A DNA stretch of 7,226 nucleotides, from assembly GCA_020720965.1 (NCBI GenBank), contig DYNS01000151.1, positions 1-7,226 on the forward strand. The letters are read 5' to 3'. Under the pieces are notes generated by a model. That model was not told where the DNA came from and made no database searches. It was given only the letters and a program-made list of their open reading frames with translations. This DNA comes from Anaerolinea sp. (GTDB lineage: Bacteria; Chloroflexota; Anaerolineae; Anaerolineales; Villigracilaceae). Shown in pieces: positions 1-5,304 of this stretch. Within the stretch, counting starts at the first letter, position 1, and every line of letters begins with the position of its first letter. The position numbers were made by a program, and so were the translations under genes.

Positions 1-981
1 CTCGTCGTCGCAACCGACCAGGCCGCTGCAGTCGACGCGTAGCGGCTGCCGGTTCTTGAGCGCATCCTGGAGCGGGCGCATTTCCAGCGGGGGCGACCAG
101 GAGAAAGCGAGGGGGTCTTGCCCGCCGCTTTGGCGTTGAATTTGGGCTGCCAGCGCCGCCAGCGCGGAAGAGTCTAACCCGCCGCTCAGGTGAGCGCCCA
201 GCCGGTCGGTGGTTTGGGCACGGTTGGCAACGGCTTCGCGCAGTAACCCGCGCAGGACTTGCGCACCCTCGCGTGGGTCTTTGGGCAGGGGCATGGGGGT
301 GATGTTTTCGGCTTGCCAGTAACGGAAGGTTTGCAAAGCCCCGTCACGCAAGCGGAGCGATTCGCCGGGTTGCAGTTTGTGTACGTTTTGGTACAGGGTT
401 GTTTCTATGGGGGCGTTGTTTTGGAAGGTGAGAAAACCGTCCAGGGTATCCAGGTCGAGGCAGGGGTCTTCTTCCATCAGTTCCAGCAGCCCGGCAGGGT
501 CGCTGGCAAAGGCAAAGCGGCGAGGACCGGCGTTGTAATAAAACCAGCGGATGCCGATTGGGTCGCGGGCGGCGAAGAGACTCTGGTTTTTCCCGTCCCA
601 CACCGCAAAGACAAAGTCGCCGCGCAAATAACGGGGAGTTTCCTCGCCCCAGGCGCGGTAGGCGTACAGGAGCAGACGGGTATCGGAGAGACTTGCCAGG
701 TCGGCGGAGGACAGGCGCAGGCGGTTTGCCAGGTCGGCGCGATTATCCAGACGGGCATCTGCCACCAGGGTTAGACCCCGCGCCGGGTCTTGTTCTGGGG
801 TGGCGGTGCGGGCGCTATTACGCCAAAAACGGGTAAGCGCCTGCCCCAGAAGCGCCTTTTTGCCCTGCCAGGTTTCCATGCCATGTTCGGCGTGGTGCGC
901 CATGCTCTGGCGGGTTGCCAGGATGAGGGCGGGCGGGACGGGGCTGGAGTCGTGATGAATGAGTCCAAAGATGGCGGTCAT
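1..981 (-). CDS. Asparagine-synthase-like lasso peptide cyclase (C protein), 3' end cut by window edge
   Basis: My minus-strand translation from the ATG at 981-979 is open to the window edge (327 codons, no stop), so the C-terminus is missing. The N-terminal half is a class II glutaminase-like fold (GDFVFAVWD and RDPIGIRWFYY are typical). The second half starts the synthetase domain, with the ATP-pyrophosphate loop SGGLDSS at about residues 266-272. In lasso systems this protein adenylates the Asp/Glu side chain of the core and forms the macrolactam with the core's N-terminal amine. True asparagine synthetases carry the glutaminase nucleophile Cys at position 2. Here the start reads Met-Thr-Ala-Ile, so glutamine hydrolysis is not expected, which fits a cyclase that uses the peptide amine. 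The start lies 14 nt after the B2 stop, with a weak AAAGG about 11 nt upstream. The specific role comes from its B1/B2 neighbours; alone it could only be called asparagine-synthase-like. Confidence 0.9.
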   Translation of the reverse strand, partial: MTAIFGLIHHDSSPVPPALILATRQSMAHHAEHGMETWQGKKALLGQALTRFWRNSARTATPEQDPARGLTLVADARLDNRADLANRLRLSSADLASLSDTRLLLYAYRAWGEETPRYLRGDFVFAVWDGKNQSLFAARDPIGIRWFYYNAGPRRFAFASDPAGLLELMEEDPCLDLDTLDGFLTFQNNAPIETTLYQNVHKLQPGESLRLRDGALQTFRYWQAENITPMPLPKDPREGAQVLRGLLREAVANRAQTTDRLGAHLSGGLDSSALAALAAQIQRQSGGQDPLAFSWSPPLEMRPLQDALKNRQPLRVDCSGLVGCDDE

Positions 982-995
982 GGATGGTTTTGCCT

Positions 996-1439
996 TTAAG
1001 AGAAGGTGGCTACGATTTTGTAGCGTTGGCGCCCTTGCGCGCCGGTGATGATGTGCAGCCCGGCGCGTAACCAGGCATGGGCAATGATGCCCTTGGGGGC
1101 TTCGATGACGGCACCCAGGTAGGTGGTGCAAGGGATGCCCCGTTTTTGCAGCATTCTGCGGGCGGCGAGGGCTTGCGCCAGGCAGTTGCTATCCCAGGGG
1201 GTGAAGGGTTGAATGCGCCGGATGGCGCGTCCAATTTGCGCCGCCTTGTGTGTCTGCTCTGGGGGGAGGGGAGTTTGTGGGCTGGATGTGTTTTTCTCGC
1301 CGAGCCAGGTGGATACCCGCTGAAAGGGCTGGGTTAAGACTGCCAGGCGCATGAATCCCAGCCAGAAGAGGGCTTCCAGGAGGAGAGATTTTTCCTGCCA
1401 GGGGAGCAGCAGCAAAGTGCGGAGTTTTTTAAGAATCAT
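996..1439 (-). CDS. Lasso peptide leader protease B2 (transglutaminase-like)
   Basis: This 147-residue protein matches the lasso B2 (McjB C-terminal-like) cysteine protease fold, which removes the leader peptide before cyclisation. The hallmark block PWDSNCLAQALAARRML lies at residues 81-97 with nucleophile Cys86, followed by a conserved LG and the AHAWL block with His121. The N-terminal about 45 residues are hydrophobic and basic, as is usual for stand-alone B2 proteins. Family members often have a third, acidic triad residue about a dozen positions after the His. Here no Asp or Glu occurs after His121 and the expected spot is a TG pair, so the triad may be completed differently. It begins 10 nt after the B1 stop and ends 14 nt before the cyclase, within the same operon. 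B1 and B2 are separate genes, the split arrangement seen outside the proteobacterial fused form. Confidence 0.92.
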   Translation of the reverse strand: MILKKLRTLLLLPWQEKSLLLEALFWLGFMRLAVLTQPFQRVSTWLGEKNTSSPQTPLPPEQTHKAAQIGRAIRRIQPFTPWDSNCLAQALAARRMLQKRGIPCTTYLGAVIEAPKGIIAHAWLRAGLHIITGAQGRQRYKIVATFS

Positions 1440-1449
1440 TGGGCGCGTT

Positions 1450-1746
1450 TTATCCCAAAACTTGCACCAACTTCAGGCGCACCATGCGCTGTAGAACCTG
1501 CATGGTTTCTTTTTGGCAGGTTTCCGGTTCCACCTCGTAGGCAGCCAGCAGGTTTTCAATCACTTGCTGAGGGGTGAGGGGGTTTTGCAGCATTTCCCAA
1601 ATGTCCCCGGCGACCGGGTTCATGCCGAAGTAGGCACCGCGCTCAATATCTATCATCACTTTGTCCTGGTCTATTTCCGAGAACAGGATGTTTTCCAAGC
1701 GTTGCAAGGGGGTGTGGAGTTCCAGGGTGGGGGTTTCGTCAGTCAT
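1450..1746 (-). CDS. PqqD-like lasso leader-binding protein B1 (RRE domain)
   Basis: This 98-residue protein has the PqqD/RiPP recognition element fold. In lasso pathways it binds the leader of the precursor and delivers it to the B2 protease and the cyclase. Diagnostic features are the strand pair around residues 29-42 (VMIDIERGAYFGMNPVA), the following GDIWEML helix, and the long C-terminal helical part, typical of the 'YFGLNPVGARIWELL' block of PqqD proteins. Size is normal for a stand-alone B1. Its ATG overlaps the end of the upstream sulfotransferase gene by 8 bp (ATGACTGA), which implies translational coupling. A GGAGAAG stretch about 10 nt upstream, inside the sulfotransferase gene, can serve as ribosome binding site. 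The partner leader is probably the precursor at 4296-4484. Confidence 0.92.
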   Translation of the reverse strand: MTDETPTLELHTPLQRLENILFSEIDQDKVMIDIERGAYFGMNPVAGDIWEMLQNPLTPQQVIENLLAAYEVEPETCQKETMQVLQRMVRLKLVQVLG

Positions 1747-2623
1747 AAGAAAACTTCTCCAGGGGGATGGCTTCTGCCGGGTTTCCGGCTTCGTCTAAAT
1801 AACCGTTTTGGCGCATCAGGTCGGAATGGGCTGCCAGGATGCGTTGGATTTGTTCCGGGGTGAGTTCTTCCTTCCAGGCGGCGGTTTCTCCTTTGCGGAA
1901 AAAACTGGTGGGGCGGATGCGCTCGCGGAAGCCTTTTTCGCTTTCCTGTTTTTGAACCTGTTCAAATAAGGAAAACTGAATGGCTTTATGCAGGCGTTCT
2001 TCGTCTTCTTCCAGTCCCGTAAAGCGGATGACGGCGCGGAAGGCAGCGAGGGGGCGTTTTTTCATATCCTCGTAGCGCAGCAGCAACACCCGCTGCTGAG
2101 GCGCCTCTGCCCAACTTTTTACATTCTCAGACCAACTGAGCCAGCGTTGGGGCAATTGCCCTCCCAGCCCGGCGTAGCACCCTTTGTTTTTGGGGATGTT
2201 ATTGAGGTTTTCGATGGCTTCCTCCACGCTTACGTTGAGATGATTGGCGAGGGAGGGGGCAACTGCCAGGGGGTTGCGCAGGATGTAAAGCACCCCGCGA
2301 GTGACATCTGGAGGGAAAAGCGGCAGGTTTTGCTCGTTGAAGGTGTAGGCATCGTGAACTTTGAGAAATTCATCCTGCTGCATTTCTGCGGCAAATTGGC
2401 GGTACACCTGAGGGCGCAGAATCTCCTGCTCTGCCAGGGTCAGGTCGGAGGCTTCCACCCCCACCATGTCGTCAAAAATCTCGCGGGCGCTGGCAATCGG
2501 TCCGCCGTCCAGGCTGTTAATGTCGGCGGGTTCGTCCCCGTTGCGCAGGTAGTTGGTGAGGAAGATGCGCATCCAGGTATTGCCAGATTTGGGGTAAGAA
2601 GCCAGCCAGAAGATTCCTGCCAT
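1739..2623 (-). CDS. PAPS-dependent sulfotransferase
   Basis: This 294-residue cytosolic sulfotransferase-fold protein transfers sulfonate from PAPS to a hydroxyl or amine. The 5'-phosphosulfate loop YPKSGNTW is at residues 10-17 and the probable catalytic base is His90 in LKVHD. The 3'-phosphate binding block RNPLAVAPSLANH is at about 116-128, with Asn in place of the usual Asp of RDP. The C-terminal PAPS motif FFRKGETAAWK is at 241-251. Length is usual for a bacterial sulfotransferase. It sits 2 nt after the kinase gene and overlaps B1 by 8 bp, so it belongs to the RiPP maturation operon. I infer that the substrate is the lasso peptide, perhaps one of the core tyrosines, serines or threonines; the sequence does not show which. 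A role on an unrelated small molecule cannot be excluded but the tight coupling argues against it. Confidence 0.93.
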   Translation of the reverse strand: MAGIFWLASYPKSGNTWMRIFLTNYLRNGDEPADINSLDGGPIASAREIFDDMVGVEASDLTLAEQEILRPQVYRQFAAEMQQDEFLKVHDAYTFNEQNLPLFPPDVTRGVLYILRNPLAVAPSLANHLNVSVEEAIENLNNIPKNKGCYAGLGGQLPQRWLSWSENVKSWAEAPQQRVLLLRYEDMKKRPLAAFRAVIRFTGLEEDEERLHKAIQFSLFEQVQKQESEKGFRERIRPTSFFRKGETAAWKEELTPEQIQRILAAHSDLMRQNGYLDEAGNPAEAIPLEKFSYD

Positions 2624-2625
2624 GT

Positions 2626-3549
2626 TTATGCCTGCCTTAACCTGGCATCCACCAGGTCTGCCAGTGCGTCCAGCCGATTCAGGCGGGCGGGTCGGCGGAC
2701 CCGATACACCGGGATTTGCGCCGCGACCAGGCTGGCGAGGGTGAAATGGTTGGGCAGCAGCCCCAGCCCTCGCAAAAACTGGTTGATGTAGGTGTTTTGC
2801 CGCACGACCTGAAATTTCTCCATCCCGTTCAGGGTTTTTATCTCCACTTCGGCAGTTTCGGCGGGTTGCAGGTGATAGATGGCATACAGCGGCAGGGGCG
2901 AAGCGTGGAAGCCCTCTTGCAGCCCCAGGTTAAATTTATTAAAACCGGGGTTTTTCTCCGCGTTGCCTTTTTCCATTTGCAGGTGTTCCAGTGCATCCTG
3001 CCACAGGCGCAGCTCCGGGAAGGAGGGAATGACCTGGATTCTTTCTTTTTCTGCCGGGTAGAGGGCGGCTTTGTCGTCACAGACCAGAGACCAGCCGCGT
3101 TGATGGAGTGCCGCCGCCAGGGTGGATTTTCCCGCTCCCCGCTCGCCGCAGAAGAGTACCGCGCCGCCAGGGGTTGCCACCGCCGAAGCGTGTAGGGCGA
3201 GCGCTCCGCGTTGATGCAGAATGACGCTGAGACCCAGGTTAATCAGCGCCAGGCGCAGGGCAGCCGGTTCTGCGCCTGGCTGCGCCTCGTAGCGGATGCT
3301 TTCTCCCTTTTCTATCAGCAATTTGCCCACCTGGCTCACCTGTACCAAAAGGCGACCCTCCGCCGCCTGAAAGTACCCTCGCCGCAGGGTTGCCCCCTCT
3401 AATTGGGCGGGCAGCGCCCCGCTTTGAATATGTACCGGGGCGAAAGGCAAAGAACCCGCCAGGCGGGGCAGGTTGAGCAGTTCCAGGTCGGATTGAATGG
3501 CGAGACCGAAGGCTTGGTGTTGATAGGGCATGGCAAAAAGGTTGTCCAT
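2626..3549 (-). CDS. HPr-kinase-like protein, probable lasso peptide kinase
   Basis: This 307-residue protein resembles the C-terminal catalytic domain of HPr kinase/phosphorylase. The conserved LHASAV stretch is at residues 119-124, the P-loop GERGAGKST at 135-143, the acidic pair of VCDDK at 156-160 and the FPELRLW block at 177-183. The N-terminal about 100 residues are a variable domain usual in RiPP-cluster kinases rather than the HPr kinase N-domain. HPr-kinase homologues in paeninodin-type lasso clusters phosphorylate the C-terminal serine of the precursor, and the precursor here ends in Ser62. A genuine HPr kinase is unlikely: no PTS genes are nearby and the gene is packed between a YkgJ-type gene (3 nt away) and the sulfotransferase (2 nt away). 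No strong Shine-Dalgarno is seen, so translation is probably coupled to the upstream gene. Target assignment is inference. Confidence 0.88.
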   Translation of the reverse strand: MDNLFAMPYQHQAFGLAIQSDLELLNLPRLAGSLPFAPVHIQSGALPAQLEGATLRRGYFQAAEGRLLVQVSQVGKLLIEKGESIRYEAQPGAEPAALRLALINLGLSVILHQRGALALHASAVATPGGAVLFCGERGAGKSTLAAALHQRGWSLVCDDKAALYPAEKERIQVIPSFPELRLWQDALEHLQMEKGNAEKNPGFNKFNLGLQEGFHASPLPLYAIYHLQPAETAEVEIKTLNGMEKFQVVRQNTYINQFLRGLGLLPNHFTLASLVAAQIPVYRVRRPARLNRLDALADLVDARLRQA

Positions 3550-3552
3550 CGT

Positions 3553-4113
3553 TTATTCTTTTGCCGGTGTGTCGTTTTCCCCCATGGAGGGCAGTTCTTT
3601 GGCTTGGGTTTTGCGAGGCGCCCACAAAAAATGCTTGCGCAAGAACATTTGGTACTGCGCCGTAAGGGTGATGAAACCCAGGTGGGCGCGGCGAGCCTCT
3701 ACATTTGCCAGGTTGTGGACCTGTTTTTTCGCTTCCGCCAGCCCCAGGGGGAGTTGGGCTGGCGGAAGCGCCAGGCTGCCCAGGGTTGCCTGCATGGCGC
3801 GGGCGCGGCGGATGACTTCCAGCCCGGCTTCTTTCTCCAGGGCGTTTTGCTCATACTTTACCAGCAGTTTACAACGGAAGCCGCCGCAAACTGACGGGCG
3901 AGGTTGGTCATACCGGCTGCAAGCGCCCTGAAATAATGGACAAGGCAGCAAAAAAGCCGGCTGGGACGCGCCGGTTGGAACAACCCGAAGACCGAGAGAT
4001 TCGGCAAAGGGTTCTTCACCGGGGCGCAAGACGGCGTGGGCAAACAGAGAGCCATCGCAGCACATGCCGCAGGGGATGCAAAGGTCGGAGCCGTTGGGGG
4101 TGGGCGGATTCAT
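3553..4113 (-). CDS. YkgJ-type cysteine-cluster protein (CxxCxxCC), first gene of the maturation operon
   Basis: This 186-residue protein has eight cysteines in the pattern of the YkgJ (putative Zn/Fe-chelating) family. They are C12, C15, C18 and C19 in CIPCGMCC near the N-terminus, then C58 and C65, then C76 and C81 in RPSVCGGFRC. The cysteines probably hold a metal ion or iron-sulfur cluster; the biochemical function of the family is not established. The C-terminal about 100 residues are helical and charged, without a known motif. I chose the ATG at 4113-4111 because the family homology begins there. The longer reading frame from 4257 would run through a TATACT -10 element and adds a low-complexity basic extension. 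Placed first in the operon, 3 nt before the kinase, it may be a tailoring or redox partner of the RiPP pathway, which is inference. Confidence 0.85.
   Translation of the reverse strand: MNPPTPNGSDLCIPCGMCCDGSLFAHAVLRPGEEPFAESLGLRVVPTGASQPAFLLPCPLFQGACSRYDQPRPSVCGGFRCKLLVKYEQNALEKEAGLEVIRRARAMQATLGSLALPPAQLPLGLAEAKKQVHNLANVEARRAHLGFITLTAQYQMFLRKHFLWAPRKTQAKELPSMGENDTPAKE
3730..3770. repeat. Perfect 15-bp inverted repeat inside the YkgJ-type gene
   Basis: The 15-mer CGCTTCCGCCAGCCC at 3730-3744 is followed, after an 11-nt loop, by its exact reverse complement at 3756-3770. In the minus-strand mRNA this would form a very stable GC-rich hairpin late in the coding region. It is followed by an A-rich stretch, not a U-run, so it is not an intrinsic terminator. 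It could stall or process the operon transcript, or be a by-product of Pro/Ala/Leu-rich codons. Confidence 0.85.
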
Positions 4114-4120
4114 GCCCGGT

Positions 4121-4149
4121 AGTATACCCGTTTTGGGGTTTTTCCTCAG
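4121..4149 (-). promoter_or_regulatory. Putative promoter of the maturation operon, possibly leaderless
   Basis: Reading the minus strand, TATACT (4126-4121) is a good -10 hexamer preceded by GG. A weak CTGAGG -35 (3 of 6 matches, 17-bp spacer) lies at 4149-4144. The -10 ends only 7 nt before the ATG at 4113 and no Shine-Dalgarno lies between, so the predicted transcription start falls on or next to the start codon. Confidence 0.45.
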
Positions 4150-4161
4150 GCGTTTGGGGTT
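4132..4161. repeat. Direct repeat TTTGGGGTT x2, 21 bp apart
   Basis: TTTGGGGTT occurs at 4132-4140 and again at 4153-4161. The 21-bp phase is two helical turns. The copies flank the expected -35 of the maturation operon promoter and lie upstream of the precursor promoter, so they could be a binding site for a regulator. With only two 9-bp copies this is a weak call. Confidence 0.3.
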
Positions 4162-4215
4162 GGCGCAGGAGGGTTTGCCTGCCCTAACCGCCTCACATTT
4201 TTGCAAGTTTCCCCC

Positions 4216-4242
4216 TTTACTTATGCGCTTTTCCGTTATAAT
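4216..4242 (+). promoter_or_regulatory. Probable promoter of the precursor gene
   Basis: A perfect TATAAT -10 lies at 4237-4242. The best -35 candidate is TTTACT at 4216-4221 (4 of 6 matches), but the spacer of 15 bp is short, so the -35 is uncertain. Transcription would start near 4249, giving a leader of about 47 nt before the precursor ATG. Confidence 0.55.
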
Positions 4243-4285
4243 AAAGCTCATTGGCAATATCTTATTCGCAAGGTTTTTTGTTTAC

Positions 4286-4291
4286 AGGAGG
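4286..4291 (+). promoter_or_regulatory. Ribosome binding site of the precursor gene
   Basis: A full AGGAGG lies 4 nt before the ATG at 4296. This fixes the start of this short gene and suggests high translation, in contrast to the weak sites of the maturation operon. It could also serve the in-frame ATG at 4305. Confidence 0.8.
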
Positions 4292-4295
4292 AATT

Positions 4296-4484
4296 ATGGC
4301 AAAGATGGATGTTCGCAAGCAGTGGCAGACCCCCCATGTTTTTGTGCTTGGCGCTGAAGGCACCGAGGCATACGCTGCAGGTGGCAAGAATGAAGCGGCA
4401 AGTGTAAAAAATTATTTCACGCATAACTCAGCCAGTGCCTATAACAAAGTTGGTGTTACAGTTTACGTCGGCTACGAGAGTTAA
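4296..4484 (+). CDS. Lasso-type RiPP precursor peptide
   Basis: This 62-residue peptide is the likely substrate of the divergent maturation operon. Its leader contains WQTPHVFVLG (residues 10-19), which fits the lasso leader pattern Y-x2-P-x-L-x3-G with Trp for Tyr and Val for Leu. The only acidic residues after the leader are E33 and E62-adjacent E61, so E33 is the plausible ring acceptor. A Thr is usual at position -2 of the cleavage site. Thr23 would make Ala25 residue 1 and give a 9-residue ring (A25-E33). Canonical Gly-to-cleavage spacing would instead start at Ala27 and give a 7-residue ring. Either way the rest of the core is unusually long: 38 residues from A25, rich in Ser, Asn, Tyr and Val, and ending in VGYES. 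The terminal Ser62 suits the kinase. Assignment as lasso rests on leader motif plus neighbours. Confidence 0.82.
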   Translation: MAKMDVRKQWQTPHVFVLGAEGTEAYAAGGKNEAASVKNYFTHNSASAYNKVGVTVYVGYES

Positions 4485-4502
4485 CCCTCGTCCCTTTCTC
4501 CG

Positions 4503-4548
4503 AAGAAAAAAAGACAACCGGATGAACTTCCGGTTGTCTTTTTTTCTT
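4503..4548. terminator. Bidirectional intrinsic terminator between precursor and gntK
   Basis: A perfect 20-bp inverted repeat (4503-4522 and 4529-4548) has a 6-nt loop TGAACT. The GC-containing core GACAACCGGA/TCCGGTTGTC is flanked by seven A on the left and seven T on the right. It therefore makes a stem plus U-run on both strands. It begins 18 nt after the precursor stop and lies 15 nt beyond the stop of the convergent gntK. Confidence 0.92.
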
Positions 4549-4563
4549 GCAAAATCTGCCCGG

Positions 4564-5067
4564 CTACCTCAGGGCGCTCATTATCTCCGACACCAACTCT
4601 TCTATAGAAAGTTCCACGCTCAAGACCTGGGCGTTGTGCGGCTCTTCCAGGGCAAGGAACTGGCTTTGGAGCATGGCGGGTTTCATGTAGTGATTTTCGC
4701 GCTGCGCCATTCTCGCCTCAATTTGGGCGTAACTACCCTTAAGGTACACCAACCGCACCGCCGGGTTTTGGGTTTGCAGGGTTTGGCGGTAACTCTCCTT
4801 GAGGGCGGAACATGCCAGCACGGCGGGGCGGTGATGTTGCAGGGAGGTGAAAACCAGGTCGCGCAGCGAAGCAAGCCAGGGGGCGCGGTCTTCGTCACTC
4901 AGCGGGATTCCGCTACTCATTTTGGCAATGTTGGCAGGCGGGTGAAAATCATCGGCATCGTAAAAATCCCAACCCAGGCGCGCCGCCAAAGCCCGCCCCA
5001 CCGAACTTTTGCCGGAACCCGAAACGCCCATGACGATGAAAAAACGGATGGTCGTTGGCGTTGGCAT
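4564..5067 (-). CDS. gntK: Gluconokinase (gluconate kinase, GntK type)
   Basis: This 167-residue cytosolic kinase phosphorylates D-gluconate to 6-phosphogluconate using ATP, feeding the pentose phosphate or Entner-Doudoroff pathway. The P-loop GVSGSGKSS is at residues 14-22. The family signature YDADDFHPPANIAKMSSGIPL follows at about 36-56 (the exact span is slightly longer than the motif), then DEDRAPWL, the CSALK motif at 86-90 and the HYMKPAMLQSQFLALEEP block at 126-143. Length is close to that of other GntK proteins (about 175). I chose the ATG at 5067-5065, a few residues before the first strand. The upstream in-frame start at 5193 would run through most of tatA. It lies 16 nt after the tatA stop, so the two are probably cotranscribed, ending at the bidirectional terminator. 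Confidence 0.94.
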   Translation of the reverse strand: MPTPTTIRFFIVMGVSGSGKSSVGRALAARLGWDFYDADDFHPPANIAKMSSGIPLSDEDRAPWLASLRDLVFTSLQHHRPAVLACSALKESYRQTLQTQNPAVRLVYLKGSYAQIEARMAQRENHYMKPAMLQSQFLALEEPHNAQVLSVELSIEELVSEIMSALR

Positions 5068-5083
5068 TCTGGTCGCTTTCTGT

Positions 5084-5251
5084 TTACTCTTTGGCGGATT
5101 CTTCGGTCGTTTTCTCGTCCTTGAGCGCCTCGCGGAAGTTGCGTAGACCGCCGCCGAGCTCGCTGGCGAGTTTGCCAATGCGCCCTGCCCCAAAGAGCAG
5201 GATGACGATGACGAGCAATATCATTAGTTCTGGTGCGCCGAGGTGAAACAT
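5084..5251 (-). CDS. tatA: Twin-arginine translocase subunit TatA/TatE
   Basis: I translate a 55-residue protein from the ATG at 5251-5249. It has a short N-terminus with a GAPEL motif (residues 5-9) and one hydrophobic membrane segment (about 9-22) ending in the conserved Phe20-Gly21. An amphipathic helix follows (RIGKLASELGGGLRNFREAL, about 24-43) and then an acidic/basic tail. This is the whole TatA architecture, at the short end of the family. TatA forms the size-variable pore for folded proteins exported through the Tat system in the cytoplasmic membrane. An AAAGGAG Shine-Dalgarno lies 6 nt before the ATG. No tatB or tatC is adjacent, and the pairing with gntK looks incidental or lineage-specific. 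Confidence 0.93.
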   Translation of the reverse strand: MFHLGAPELMILLVIVILLFGAGRIGKLASELGGGLRNFREALKDEKTTEESAKE

Positions 5252-5257
5252 GGAAAT

Positions 5258-5264
5258 CTCCTTT
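5258..5264 (-). promoter_or_regulatory. Ribosome binding site of tatA
   Basis: Minus-strand AAAGGAG ends 6 nt before the tatA ATG at 5251. It confirms the start of this small gene. Confidence 0.8.
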
Positions 5265-5276
5265 GGGTGGAAGTGC

Positions 5277-5304
5277 TTGACAGTTCTTACATTCTGATTA
5301 TAAT
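5277..5304 (+). promoter_or_regulatory. Consensus sigma-70 promoter of the lacI-type/nagB operon
   Basis: TTGACA (5277-5282) and TATAAT (5299-5304) are both perfect hexamers separated by 16 bp. Transcription would start near 5311, inside the first operator unit, so bound repressor would block initiation or early elongation. The regulator ATG is about 53 nt downstream. Confidence 0.85.

Noticed and set aside
259..774. Plus-strand open frame of 171 codons opposite the cyclase
   Set aside because: It is antisense to a convincing asparagine-synthase-like gene, matches no family, and is explained by GC-rich codon bias.
1988..2791. Plus-strand open frame of 267 codons opposite the sulfotransferase and kinase
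   Set aside because: It is the mirror of two strong gene calls and shows no recognisable domain or ribosome binding site.
3730..3770. Intragenic hairpin as an intrinsic terminator
   Set aside because: In the transcribed direction the stem is followed by A-rich sequence rather than a U-run, and the downstream genes are closely packed in the same operon.
4114..4257. N-terminal extension of the YkgJ-type protein from an ATG at 4257
   Set aside because: The extra 48 residues are basic and unrelated to the family, would cross the precursor promoter and a -10 element, and have no ribosome binding site.
5068..5193. Longer gluconokinase start at 5193
   Set aside because: The extension reads through tatA in another frame, and the family fold begins just after the ATG at 5067.
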